The position numbers were made by a program, and so were the translations under genes. Of a stretch of DNA of 48,189 nt, positions 35,213 through 43,361 are shown in pieces. The notes beneath the pieces were generated by a model. The model made no database searches and was not told the origin of the DNA. It saw nothing but the letters and a program-made list of their open reading frames with translations. The stretch is taken from positions 1-48,189 of the forward strand of contig CALKKV010000051.1 in NCBI GenBank assembly GCA_937992195.1, in the 5' to 3' direction. Origin of the DNA: an uncultured Gammaproteobacteria bacterium. GTDB lineage: Bacteria; Pseudomonadota; Gammaproteobacteria; Arenicellales; Poriferihabitantaceae. Position 1 is the stretch's first letter. Each line of letters opens with the position of its first letter.

Positions 35213-36472
35213 TTGAATCGTCTCTTCTACTCGTCGCGATTACAACCGGGTTACTTAAAAATACCGCTGCTATTGCTGATGACGCTTGGGTCGTATGGGG
35301 AATCCTTCGCAGCGGAAAATCGGGCAATTGACACGGAAATAGATTTAGGGTCGCGACCTGCTTACTTGGTCAACGATATGGATGAGGGGCCACTAAAAAG
35401 GACCTTAAAAGAGTGTGGTACAGATCAATTTTATCGAACAGATTTTTCAATTGGACATCGAGGAGCGCCTTTAAAGTATCCCGAGCATACAGTTGAGTCT
35501 TACCAGGCTGCGGCGAAGATGGGTGCCGGGTTGGTTGAGTGTGACGTCACTTTTACCAAAGATCGGGAGCTAGTGTGTCGTCATTCACAATGTGACCTAC
35601 ACCGCACTACAAATATCCTGCTGACACCTTTAGCAAGCAAGTGTTCTGTAGCGTTTTCTCCGGCGAACAAAAAAGGGAAAGACGAGGCGTCGGTAAAGTG
35701 TTGTGCCTCTGATCTTACACTGGCAGAGTTTAAAACCTTGAAGGGGAGGGCGGATAAGGTGAATCCCCAAGCGGCTTCGGTGGAAGAATATCTGAACCCG
35801 GTACTATCCTCTCTGAATCAAAGCATCGATCATGGAACGCTTTTAACTCATGCTGAAAGTATTGCGCTGCTAAAAAATCTGGGGGTTAAATTCATACCGG
35901 AACTTAAGTCTCCACAAGTAGACATGCCCTATCAAGGAGACTATACCCAAGCCAACTATGCGCAACAGATGATTGATGAATATGTGGCCGCTGGTGTAGA
36001 TCCTGCGCGAGTATGGCTCCAGTCATTTGATATAGACGATATTCAGTATTGGATAGACCATGCCCCGAAATATGGCAGGCAGGCTGTGTTTTTGGAAAAC
36101 CGGGTTTACACCAAATCAAAATTCTCTCCCAGCCTGCAAGATTTTCAATCGCTGGCGAATCGAGGGGTGAATATTATTGGAGTACCAACTTTTGCGTTGG
36201 TGAAGATGGATAAAGAAGGAGAAATAGTGCCCTCAACGTACGCCACAATGGCAGCGCTGGCGGGCTTGAAAACCATGGCTTGGACACTGGAACGCTCGGG
36301 GAGTTTGGAATCAGGAGGAGGGTTTTATTATTCTTCCATTGCAACTCGAATTAATAATGATGGCGATGTATTTGACCTAATCGACGCGCTAGCGAAAGAA
36401 GTTGGGGTCATTGGTATTTTCTCAGATTGGCCGGCAACCACAACTTACTATGCTAACTGTATGGGGTTATGA
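35213..36472 (+). CDS. Exported glycerophosphodiester phosphodiesterase
   Basis: 419 aa, TTG start preceded by AGAGA. A signal peptide (IPLLLLMTLGSYGESFAA) and the GDPD TIM barrel are visible: IGHRGAPLKYPEHTVESYQAAAKMGAGLVECDV, CRHSQCDLHRTTN, KFIPELKSPQ, VWLQSFDIDDIQYW and the terminal SDWPATTTYYANC. It hydrolyses deacylated phospholipids to glycerol-3-phosphate and an alcohol in the periplasm. A cysteine-rich insertion (CSVAF...KCCASD) follows the catalytic His. Confidence 0.9.
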   Translation: MNRLFYSSRLQPGYLKIPLLLLMTLGSYGESFAAENRAIDTEIDLGSRPAYLVNDMDEGPLKRTLKECGTDQFYRTDFSIGHRGAPLKYPEHTVESYQAAAKMGAGLVECDVTFTKDRELVCRHSQCDLHRTTNILLTPLASKCSVAFSPANKKGKDEASVKCCASDLTLAEFKTLKGRADKVNPQAASVEEYLNPVLSSLNQSIDHGTLLTHAESIALLKNLGVKFIPELKSPQVDMPYQGDYTQANYAQQMIDEYVAAGVDPARVWLQSFDIDDIQYWIDHAPKYGRQAVFLENRVYTKSKFSPSLQDFQSLANRGVNIIGVPTFALVKMDKEGEIVPSTYATMAALAGLKTMAWTLERSGSLESGGGFYYSSIATRINNDGDVFDLIDALAKEVGVIGIFSDWPATTTYYANCMGL

Positions 36473-36532
36473 CGAGACAAGTATAAATTCAGCAACCGTA
36501 TAGCTTTGCTTCATCCTCAATTCAGCAGTCAA

Positions 36533-36563
36533 AAGGCATTATACAAGCCTAGCAAAATGCCTT
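36533..36563 (+). terminator. Weak terminator-like hairpin
   Basis: AAGGCATT at 36533-36540 pairs exactly with AATGCCTT at 36556-36563, with a 15-base loop and then GGGGCGTTTT. It follows the phosphodiesterase gene by about 60 bp. The T-run is short. Confidence 0.4.
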
Positions 36564-36606
36564 GGGGCGTTTTGAAAAACTATTACTTATGAACGGGGCG
36601 GAGACT

Positions 36607-37083
36607 ATGTTTAGTCAATCGGTAGATAATCAAAATAACGAGAATACTCCTCTGGGGTTGACTTCGGCGATTTATAGCGAAGAAAAGAAAACCAATTTAC
36701 TGGAAGCAATGGATAAAACAATGCTGCTGGTACGAAAACGCGGCTTAATTTTACTCGAAGCGATTATTGGTGACGATGAAAGCACTTTTCAGCATCGCCT
36801 CGCACTCTATAAAGAAGCATTAAAGAATCATCTCAAGCTGGTTGGCGTTGATTTATACGTCCATTTAAAGAATCGGGAAGGTGCTAGTCGGCAGGGACAG
36901 ATAGTCAAGGAATTTGAGGCTGACACGATAGCGCTTCTGACAAAGATATCCACATTACTAAATCAAAGTGGGGCATCACGGATGCAAAACAAAAAGCTGG
37001 TCGCAAAAGCTGTGGGTGCAGCGAACCTGACATTGATTAGAAGATTTGAGGAAGAGAAAGAGGTCTTGCTACCTTTGCTTTAG
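36607..37083 (+). CDS. Helical protein of unknown function
   Basis: 158 aa from ATG 36607 (CGGAG four bases upstream); the frame is open further upstream, but that part overlaps a hairpin. The protein is predicted all-alpha and charged, with AMDKTMLLVRKRGLILLEAI, HRLALYKEALKNHLKLVGVDLYVHL and a final EEEKEVLLPLL. The pattern recalls hemerythrin-like or Rsd-like four-helix proteins, but I cannot see a secure set of ligands. Function unknown. Confidence 0.6.
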   Translation: MFSQSVDNQNNENTPLGLTSAIYSEEKKTNLLEAMDKTMLLVRKRGLILLEAIIGDDESTFQHRLALYKEALKNHLKLVGVDLYVHLKNREGASRQGQIVKEFEADTIALLTKISTLLNQSGASRMQNKKLVAKAVGAANLTLIRRFEEEKEVLLPLL

Positions 37084-37099
37084 CAGAAATGCTTGAGAA

Positions 37100-37191
37100 C
37101 AGGTTTTAGTGATGCGCACTGGCGTACAAATATTCAGGCAATTACCTCACCCTCAGAGTCTGGATATTTCAGTGCGCATCACTAAAACCTG
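37100..37191. repeat. Large hairpin with perfect 22-bp arms
   Basis: CAGGTTTTAGTGATGCGCACTG at 37100-37121 is exactly complementary to 37170-37191. An inner imperfect pair (AAATATTCAG / TGGATATTT) extends the stem beyond a bulge. It lies 17 bp after the preceding gene. It may be a terminator, a MITE or REP-like insertion, or a structured RNA. Confidence 0.65.
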
Positions 37192-37630
37192 CTGCTCTTA
37201 AGTGTAGATTGGTCTTTCTTTAAAACAAACAGCTCTAAGCATTTAGTAGCCAGGACTTATATTGTCGAAGTCCGAGTACGATACCCAAATCCTCCCGTAA
37301 ACTGAAGTTCCATTTTCTCGGCAAGTTATTTGAATTAGGAGAACAATGCAGGTCTCCAGCGATACTTTCAGATTTGGGACTTGCTAAATAAGTCATGAAA
37401 CCCCCTGTTTTAACAGCATTCTCTTATCAGCGGCTTTGGTTTCTTTTTAACAGTCTTTTTCTAGAGCGGTTTTATAAATCACTATAAATCAATATCTTGG
37501 GAGGTATCTCAGGCTTTCTCTACCCTGATTTCGGGGATTTTACAGGGAGTGTAAGGCCAATAATCGGCGATATTATTCATATTAGGTTAACCCTATGTGA
37601 CATACTATTTCACATTAAGGTCAATATTCA
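37192..37630. other. AT-rich non-coding stretch
   Basis: No ORF with a ribosome-binding site or protein-like composition was found. Near 37597-37617 ATGTGA and TCACAT form an inverted pair separated by nine bases, close to but not at CRP spacing. Confidence 0.35.
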
Positions 37631-37659
37631 TTCACATTATTTTCACAAAAGTGTATAAT
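37631..37659 (+). promoter_or_regulatory. Sigma-70 promoter overlapped by a CreB-type tag
   Basis: TTCACA (37631-37636), a 17-bp spacer and TATAAT (37654-37659) form a near-consensus promoter. TTCAC-ATTATT-TTCAC at 37631-37646 is an exact match to the cre-tag TTCACn6TTCAC bound by E. coli CreB and the Aeromonas homologue. A CreBC pair is encoded at 12454-14575. Confidence 0.6.
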
Positions 37660-37746
37660 ATTGCACCAAAATAGCGATATCCATGTAGTGTAAAAGATTT
37701 AGTCATAGATTCAGGCTGTTTCCTATTTTTTAGGTTAAAGGAGTTA

Positions 37747-37890
37747 GTGAACGAATATGCGATAAGAACAGTGAGAATGTGGTTCAAGGTTGTAGCCAAA
37801 AATCAAAAAAATATACAAGTAAATCCAGCGAATAAAAAACCAGTTTTACTACCGCTTTTGCCCAAGAAAAAAGCCTTTAGCGCAAGCTAA
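37747..37890 (+). CDS. Small basic ORF (47 aa) upstream of the peroxidase
   Basis: GTG 37747 follows AAAGGAG by three bases, a short but strong ribosome-binding site. The product, MNEYAIRTVRMWFKVVAKNQ to PLLPKKKAFSAS, is basic with no motif. Its end overlaps the hairpin CTTTAGC-GCAA-GCTAAAG (37873-37890). It lies in the leader of the peroxidase operon, so it could be a leader peptide or a small protein. Expression is unproven. Confidence 0.35.
   Translation: MNEYAIRTVRMWFKVVAKNQKNIQVNPANKKPVLLPLLPKKKAFSAS
37873..37890 (-). terminator. Hairpin with T-run on the minus strand
   Basis: CTTTAGC-TTGC-GCTAAAG on the minus strand is followed by GCTTTTTTCTT, the form of an intrinsic terminator. No minus-strand gene ends here, so it may instead act in the plus-strand leader or mark an unseen antisense RNA. 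Confidence 0.4.
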
Positions 37891-37924
37891 AGACGACTAT
37901 TAACGATAGAAAATTTCTAGGGTT

Positions 37925-38938
37925 ATGAAATACAATTTAATTAGCCGACTTTCCATCAGAATTTTTCAGATTAAGCAACATTTGCGAAGATTAAAAATCT
38001 TATACCCAGTTGGGCTATGTCTGTTGGGAGTCCACTATCCTGTTTTTAGTGAAGAACCGATTAAACCAATCCCCGAGACGGTAGAAGTCGATTTTGAAAA
38101 AGTAGAACTTGGAAAACGGCTTTTCAATGACACGCTCCTGTCTAAGGATAATACAGTGTCGTGTGCTTCTTGCCACAATCTAGCGACTGGTGGTGATGAC
38201 GATAGACCTGTGTCAGTTGGCATCGATGGCAAGGAAGGCCCGATAAATGCACCAACTGTGTTTAATTCTGGGCTGAACTTCAAGCAGTTTTGGGATGGCA
38301 GAGCTTCAACCCTGGCAGATCAGGTGGATGGACCCATCCAAAATGAAGTGGAAATGGGCTCTATTTGGCCGGAGATCGTCGCCAAGCTTTATAAGAATGA
38401 CTTCTACTCCAAGGAGTTCAAAAAGATCTACCCCCAAGAAGGAATCAGTCGCAACACTGTGCGGGATGCAATCGCAGAGTTTGAAAAGACGTTAATTACG
38501 CCGAATAGTCCATTTGATCTTTGGCTAAGAGGTTCGAAAAATGCGATCAACACGCAGCAAAAAAGGGGCTATGAACTGTTTAAAAGCTATGGTTGTACTT
38601 CCTGCCATCAGGGTACAAATGTCGGTGGCAATATGTTTCAGGTCTTTGGGGTGCTGAATTCCTACTTTTTAGAGCGCGGCAATATAACTGAAGCCGATAT
38701 GGGGCGTTACAACATTACTGGCAATCCATCCGACAAGCATGCATTCAAAGTGCCTAGCTTAAGAATGGCTGCCCATACAGCACCTTACTTCCATGATGGT
38801 TCGGCAAAAACTTTGCGAGAAGCAGTAGATGTAATGTTTAAGTTTCAGCTTGGCCGCGAAGCACCTGATCAAGACAAAGACGACATAGTTGAATTTATAA
38901 AGAGTTTGGCGGGGACCTATACGGCGGTGACAAAATGA
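37925..38938 (+). CDS. Di-heme cytochrome c peroxidase family protein
   Basis: 337 aa, exported to the periplasm by an N-terminal hydrophobic segment (YPVGLCLLGVHYPVFS). Two c-type heme sites are present: CASCHNL about residue 79 and CTSCHQG about residue 225. PTVFNSGLNFKQFWDGRASTL, VPSLRMAAHTAPYFHDGS and TLREAVDVM are typical of bacterial CcpA/MauG proteins. It would reduce hydrogen peroxide with electrons from a cytochrome c or copper protein. Its stop overlaps the start of the next gene by ATGA. Confidence 0.92.
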   Translation: MKYNLISRLSIRIFQIKQHLRRLKILYPVGLCLLGVHYPVFSEEPIKPIPETVEVDFEKVELGKRLFNDTLLSKDNTVSCASCHNLATGGDDDRPVSVGIDGKEGPINAPTVFNSGLNFKQFWDGRASTLADQVDGPIQNEVEMGSIWPEIVAKLYKNDFYSKEFKKIYPQEGISRNTVRDAIAEFEKTLITPNSPFDLWLRGSKNAINTQQKRGYELFKSYGCTSCHQGTNVGGNMFQVFGVLNSYFLERGNITEADMGRYNITGNPSDKHAFKVPSLRMAAHTAPYFHDGSAKTLREAVDVMFKFQLGREAPDQDKDDIVEFIKSLAGTYTAVTK

Positions 38939-40629
38939 ACAATACAACACAATTAAACAAAGGGATTCTGCTGATTGCACTATTATTTGCAGGTGCAGCC
39001 ATCTTGCTTTTTATGCAATCAGCGAATAAATCGGCGGGGGTATATTCTGAAGGCGCTAGTACGATCAGAAAAATCCAGACTCTCGATGCCAACTGGAGCG
39101 TTGAAGCAATGAAGGTGAGAACCAACCCCCTTGCAGATTTCGACTTGCTATCGGCGTTTGCCCCTGAGGTTGGGACATTAAAAGAGAAGTTATCAGGTCT
39201 TCTAGCGGTTGAAGACGAGCTGTCCGAAAATCTTGGAGATGATATAAATGCCTACATTAGTAACCTGAATGCCAAGGAAGAACAGCTGGAGCGATTTAAA
39301 TCGGGCTATGCAATTATCCGAAATTCGGAAAGATATTTACCGCTTGCTGCAAACAACATAGTGCAGCTGTCTCAGAACGCCAAGCAATATGAAATTGCAG
39401 ACGAAGTTTCCGGTCTGTCGAATGAGATGAGGGAGTACATGGCAGCGCCGTCTGAAAGTCATCGGGCAAGGCTGCGATTGCTGCTCACAGATTTTTCAGA
39501 GCGCAGCATTCATTTTGATTCAGCGCTTTCGGATGGCGTATCCAATTTCGTGTCGCATGGAAACGTACTGCTCGATGAGTCTATTTCGACAGAGAAGCTG
39601 TTTCGAGAAGCGACTTCAGACAAAACCAGAGAAGAAGCAGAAATTCTAGTTAGAGCGCTGAGCTCTACTGGCGCGGTTGCCGACAAAGAAAAGCAAAATT
39701 ATCTTTACGGTGCGCTGGGTGCTCTACTCGCGTCCATAATAGCGGGTATAGCGATGATTATTAAAAGGAAGTCTGCAGATCCTTCCTCGGATTTAAAACG
39801 AGATGGTGATTTTGAAGACGGTGATAATCTGTTTGTAGATCACGATGAAGTTGGGGCGGAGGTTGGCGATACTATTGCGACCGATAAATCGGTGATCGAG
39901 AATGTAGACATTGTTGATTCTGTGACACACTATTGCTCTAGTACAAAAACTTCTGATGTTTCCAACCAGATCTTTGCAGGATTGATTAGCGATGATCTAA
40001 TGGAAATTGTTCGGAAAATAGAGGCTGAAAAGGAAAGGGATGCAGATCTATCTGGATATGCAGTGGACGCTGCTTTGAGTGACAAGACGGAAGATAGCTA
40101 TCAACATATATCCCGAATCGCTAAAAAACTCAGCAGTTATGCTACCAATGCGGTGGAGGAAAATAAAGAGTGGGTCAACATCAACGATGTGATTCGTGAA
40201 GTTGCTACTCCTGAAAGTCAACACAATGGAGCAACCGTTCGTGTCAAGTTTGGTGATATCCCGCATATTATCGCTTCTCCAACTGAGCTCAAGTGTTTGT
40301 TTAAGAATCTGGTCCACAATGCGGTTTCATCCGTTCGATCTGACGAAGAACAAGAGCTGGTAGTTGAAATAGAAACTCAGACTCTAGAAGGCCAGATCGC
40401 GGTTACCATAACTGACAATGGCGCCGGAGTAGATTCTGAGAAGCGCAAGAACATTACCAAACTGTTTAAGACGGATGGAAATACACCATTGGACTTTAGT
40501 CTGCCGTCTTCGAATTATCTTGCTAAACGATATGGTGGAAAATTGTTGTTAAACTCTATTCCGAATAAAGGAACGGCAGTGAGAGTGTTACTACCAGAAA
40601 ATTCTGAGCTAGCGGGAGTAGCTGTCTAA
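38935..40629 (+). CDS. Membrane sensor with HATPase domain and no canonical H-box
   Basis: 564 aa. Helix 1 (residues ~10-30, GILLIALLFAGAAILLFMQS) and helix 2 (~258-280) bracket a ~230-aa all-helical periplasmic region, resembling DAHL-type sensor domains. The cytoplasmic part has an acidic linker and a C-terminal GHKL ATPase: N-box LKCLFKNLVHNAVSSV, G1 DNGAGVD, G2-like KGTAVRVLLP. The dimerisation region has only YQHISRIAKKLSSY, not a standard H-E/D-x-x-T/S-P H-box. Translational coupling to the peroxidase suggests a redox or peroxide signalling role. No response regulator is adjacent. Confidence 0.72.
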   Translation: MNNTTQLNKGILLIALLFAGAAILLFMQSANKSAGVYSEGASTIRKIQTLDANWSVEAMKVRTNPLADFDLLSAFAPEVGTLKEKLSGLLAVEDELSENLGDDINAYISNLNAKEEQLERFKSGYAIIRNSERYLPLAANNIVQLSQNAKQYEIADEVSGLSNEMREYMAAPSESHRARLRLLLTDFSERSIHFDSALSDGVSNFVSHGNVLLDESISTEKLFREATSDKTREEAEILVRALSSTGAVADKEKQNYLYGALGALLASIIAGIAMIIKRKSADPSSDLKRDGDFEDGDNLFVDHDEVGAEVGDTIATDKSVIENVDIVDSVTHYCSSTKTSDVSNQIFAGLISDDLMEIVRKIEAEKERDADLSGYAVDAALSDKTEDSYQHISRIAKKLSSYATNAVEENKEWVNINDVIREVATPESQHNGATVRVKFGDIPHIIASPTELKCLFKNLVHNAVSSVRSDEEQELVVEIETQTLEGQIAVTITDNGAGVDSEKRKNITKLFKTDGNTPLDFSLPSSNYLAKRYGGKLLLNSIPNKGTAVRVLLPENSELAGVAV

Positions 40630-40708
40630 AGCAATTATCCAAGCCAACTAAGTAAATTGAGCTATGACCTTGCGGTAGAATCTCTGATCGGATTTATGAG
40701 GTTGGAAT

Positions 40709-41092
40709 ATGATCGTTAGGAATATAAATGACTTGATCGGCTCGTCTAGAGATATCCGTGGTGAAGTTTGGTCAAGCCGTCGTTTTCTGGTGGCCGATGA
40801 CAACGTCGGTTTTACCCTAACCGAGACGACAGTTGAAGCAGGTGCGGACATGACGCTTTGGTATAAGCATCATATCGAGGCAAATTATGTGATTGAAGGC
40901 ACCGGTGAAGTGGAAAATGCAGAAACAGGAGAGGTGTTTCCCCTTGTCGCCGGTACTACCTACACTCTGGATAAAAATGATAAACACCACCTGCGCGCAT
41001 TTACGCGATTGAAGCTGGTGTGCGTTTTCAATCCCGCATTGACCGGTGCGGAAGTGCATGACAAGGACGGCGCTTATACCCTACCGAAATAG
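40709..41092 (+). CDS. ectC: L-ectoine synthase (solitary)
   Basis: 127-aa cupin that cyclises N-acetyl-diaminobutyrate to ectoine. MIVRNINDLIGSSRDI at the N-terminus, TLWYKHHIEANYVIEGTGEVEN, TYTLDKNDKHHLRAF and CVFNPALTGAEVHDKDGAY match EctC, including the metal-binding Glu/Tyr/His set. There is no ectA, ectB or ectD beside it, so this is an orphan ectC that would need an imported precursor or does another cyclisation. Convergent with creatinase. Confidence 0.9.
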   Translation: MIVRNINDLIGSSRDIRGEVWSSRRFLVADDNVGFTLTETTVEAGADMTLWYKHHIEANYVIEGTGEVENAETGEVFPLVAGTTYTLDKNDKHHLRAFTRLKLVCVFNPALTGAEVHDKDGAYTLPK

Positions 41093-41147
41093 GTGTATTG
41101 TGTTGAGCGAATGTCCTTGCCATACATCTAAGACAGCTAGTGGGTTT

Positions 41148-42386
41148 CTAGGTACTGGAAACGACGTTGTGATCAGGGCCGTATGGAAAACCTGTGATGT
41201 TTTTACAACCATCTTCGGTCACAACCAAAATATCATGTTCTCGATATCCGCCGGCACCAGGTTTCCCCTCTGGTATTGTCAGCATCGGTTCGATAGAGAC
41301 CACCATGCCTGGTTCCAGCACGGTATCAATATCCTCACGAATCTCAAGGCCAGCTTCTCTACCGTAGTAGTGAGATAAGACGCCAAACGAATGGCCGTAT
41401 CCAAAAGTTCTGTAGTCAAGAAGGTTTCTATCAAGAAATAGTGAATTGATCTCGCTACAAACTTCGTTGCAGCGTATTCCTGGTCTGATCAAAGATATAC
41501 CGAGCTCATGGGCTGCAACATTGGCCTCCCAAATCTTGAGGGAGTCTTTGTCAACATCATCTACAAATAAAGTGCGTTCTAACGCCGTGTAGTAGCCTGA
41601 AATCATTGGAAAGGTATTGAGACTCAGAATGTCACCACCCTCTAGTTTTTTTGTGGTGACAGGGTTATGCGCTCCGTCGGTATTGATCCCCGACTGAAAC
41701 CAAACCCAGCTGTCTCTTAGTTCGCTATCAGGATGCTGCTCTGAGATCGCTAGCTCCATTGCATCTCGGCCCGCCATAGCCACATCAATTTCTCTGGTGC
41801 CTCGACGAATGGCATGGCGAATCGCTTCGCCGCCAATATCCGCGATGCCAGCACCGCTGGTGATTAACCTGATCTCTTCCGCAGACTTGATCATTCTTTG
41901 CTGCATAATTGCCGCGCTCACATCCTGAATTCGAGCAGGTTGCAGATAGCTTTTTATCTGTTCGTTTGACGCCAGGGTGAGATGATCCGCTTCAATCCCG
42001 AGAGTGCCATTGGCTTTTATTAGCTCTGAAACAGCACGCCAGTAGTTGTCCTTTTGCCAGTCGGTATAGATAACGTTGTCACAGTGACTGCGTCGCCATG
42101 GCTGACTAAAATCAATATTTGCTGATACGGTAGTGCACCCGTCGGCGGTAACAACGCATCCATAGGGTCGACCAAACGCACAATAGAGAAAGCCTGAGTA
42201 ATAGGCGACGTTATGCATTGAGGTTAGTAAAACTGCCTCGATTTCCTCCGCTTGCATAAGCTTTCGGAGCTTAGCAAGTCGGTTATTATATTCCTCCTGG
42301 CTGAACGGCAGCTTGGCCCGTTCACCATTCGCGAAGGAGAAAAAATCTGGGCGCGAATGTTGTGCAGATTGTGCAGATGATTGCAT
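41148..42386 (-). CDS. Creatinase (creatine amidinohydrolase)
   Basis: 412-aa M24-fold enzyme that hydrolyses creatine to sarcosine and urea. It matches the Pseudomonas enzyme along its whole length: YYSGFLYCAFGRPYGCVVT, ANIDFSQPWRRS, VYTDWQ.DNY, WFQSGINTDGAHNPVTTKKLEGGDILSLN, YRTFGYGHSFGVLSHYYGREAGLEIREDIDTVLEPGMVVSIEPM and GAGGYREHDILVV. The metal ligands of M24 peptidases are replaced as in true creatinases (LSLNTFP, GYYTALER). A strong AGAGGTGACT ribosome-binding site and a structured leader precede it. Confidence 0.95.
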   Translation of the reverse strand: MQSSAQSAQHSRPDFFSFANGERAKLPFSQEEYNNRLAKLRKLMQAEEIEAVLLTSMHNVAYYSGFLYCAFGRPYGCVVTADGCTTVSANIDFSQPWRRSHCDNVIYTDWQKDNYWRAVSELIKANGTLGIEADHLTLASNEQIKSYLQPARIQDVSAAIMQQRMIKSAEEIRLITSGAGIADIGGEAIRHAIRRGTREIDVAMAGRDAMELAISEQHPDSELRDSWVWFQSGINTDGAHNPVTTKKLEGGDILSLNTFPMISGYYTALERTLFVDDVDKDSLKIWEANVAAHELGISLIRPGIRCNEVCSEINSLFLDRNLLDYRTFGYGHSFGVLSHYYGREAGLEIREDIDTVLEPGMVVSIEPMLTIPEGKPGAGGYREHDILVVTEDGCKNITGFPYGPDHNVVSST

Positions 42387-42406
42387 CGATAGTCACCTCT
42401 TTGTGA

Positions 42407-42540
42407 ACCGGGTGCTCTTTTTTCGACTTACCCGGTGTTTTCCATCCGGGCGTGCAGGATGTCTTAGTCACCGAAACGTAGCAGGAGCAACGAAGCGGTT
42501 TTCGGAATGTCCATTGTGGGCGACGCCATCGCCCTGAACG
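42407..42540 (-). promoter_or_regulatory. Structured 5' leader of creatinase, candidate riboswitch
   Basis: On the minus strand the transcript leader would fold into four hairpins in order: GGGCGA-TGGCG-TCGCCC (42518-42534); CCGAAA / TTTCGG enclosing about 23 bases (42471-42505); CATCC-TGCACGCCC-GGATG (42443-42461); and ACCGGGT / ACCCGGT (42407-42436) ending 20 bases before the AUG and next to the Shine-Dalgarno. I do not recognise a known riboswitch class. The leader begins right at the predicted start site. Confidence 0.5.
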
Positions 42541-42545
42541 GGTGA

Positions 42546-42575
42546 AATATAGCCCTACAAATGGCCTTTTGGCAA
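42546..42575 (-). promoter_or_regulatory. Sigma-70-like promoter of creatinase
   Basis: TTGCCA (42570-42575), 18-bp spacer, TATATT (42546-42551) on the minus strand. The inferred start near 42539 gives a leader of about 155 nt. Confidence 0.55.
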
Positions 42576-42589
42576 GATGCTAAGCAGGG

Positions 42590-43141
42590 TTAACTATCGT
42601 GGCTGGCAGAAGTTGAACCGTGTTTATTGCCATGGTTTTCTCCGTGCTCTTTAGCCTCGTCACCGTGGCTGTCTCCGGCTGATTTTTCCTGAATTTTCAC
42701 CTCTACCGATTTCTCACCGGCTTTTTCAAACTGCAGAATCAATTGGAACGACTCCCCCTCCACCAAAGGTTCATTTAAACCTAGCAGCATAAGATGCTTG
42801 CCCCCGGGTTCAAGCTCTACCCTTTCTCCGCTTTTCAGAGATATACCGTCTTCTATATGGCGCATCTTCATTAGTCCATCTTCCATAATATGGTCATGGA
42901 TCTCTACGCGATTAGAGATACTGCTACGCGCGCCAACGAGACGATCCTGTTCTGGCCCCATGTTGTGAAAAGAAAGATAGGCTGCACCGTTGACGGCAAC
43001 AGGAGGCGCTGGACGAGACCATGGATCCATCAGCATTACGCCTTTCCCCGGCAACTCATTGCCAGCAAACAGGTTTGAAGAGGTCAGGGACAAGATGAAA
43101 AGAAATAGGGCGAGAAAAAACCAAGGTAGGCGGGTAAGCAT
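42590..43141 (-). CDS. PCu(A)C-type periplasmic copper chaperone
   Basis: 183 aa from ATG 43141, chosen because it opens a signal peptide (LPWFFLALFLFILSLTSSNLFAG). The copper motif of the PCuAC family is present: H-N-M in YLSFHNMG, then VEIHDHIMEDGLMKMR, and HLMLLGL. The C-terminus is His-rich (SHGDEAKEHGENHGNKHGS). Such proteins deliver copper to cytochrome oxidase assembly. Divergent from the membrane-protein gene at 43362. Confidence 0.9.
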   Translation of the reverse strand: MLTRLPWFFLALFLFILSLTSSNLFAGNELPGKGVMLMDPWSRPAPPVAVNGAAYLSFHNMGPEQDRLVGARSSISNRVEIHDHIMEDGLMKMRHIEDGISLKSGERVELEPGGKHLMLLGLNEPLVEGESFQLILQFEKAGEKSVEVKIQEKSAGDSHGDEAKEHGENHGNKHGSTSASHDS

Positions 43142-43361
43142 TACTGTGAAAGATTGAAAATAAAATATTAGAGAATTCGCAGGGGTCCGTGTTGCAATCC
43201 AGACGCAAAGTTTATGCAGACTCAATATCTGAGTTCGAATTGGGATGCGGAGTATACCGTAGAGAGAAGTTTCTCATCTATTGTGTTTTACCGGGCTGAC
43301 TCAATGACTAAAGCCTGTCAAACTCCTTGTCGTTTATTGAAAACGCGAACTGTTGAATAAA

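Noticed and set aside
37100..37191. Integron attC site
   Set aside because: The expected R-box sequences (RYYYAAC and GTTRRRY) are missing and no integrase or cassette array is present.
42313..42560. Coding frames across the creatinase leader, including GYISPVQGDGVAHNGHS on the minus strand
   Set aside because: Short, no start with ribosome-binding site, and the region is better explained as paired RNA stems.
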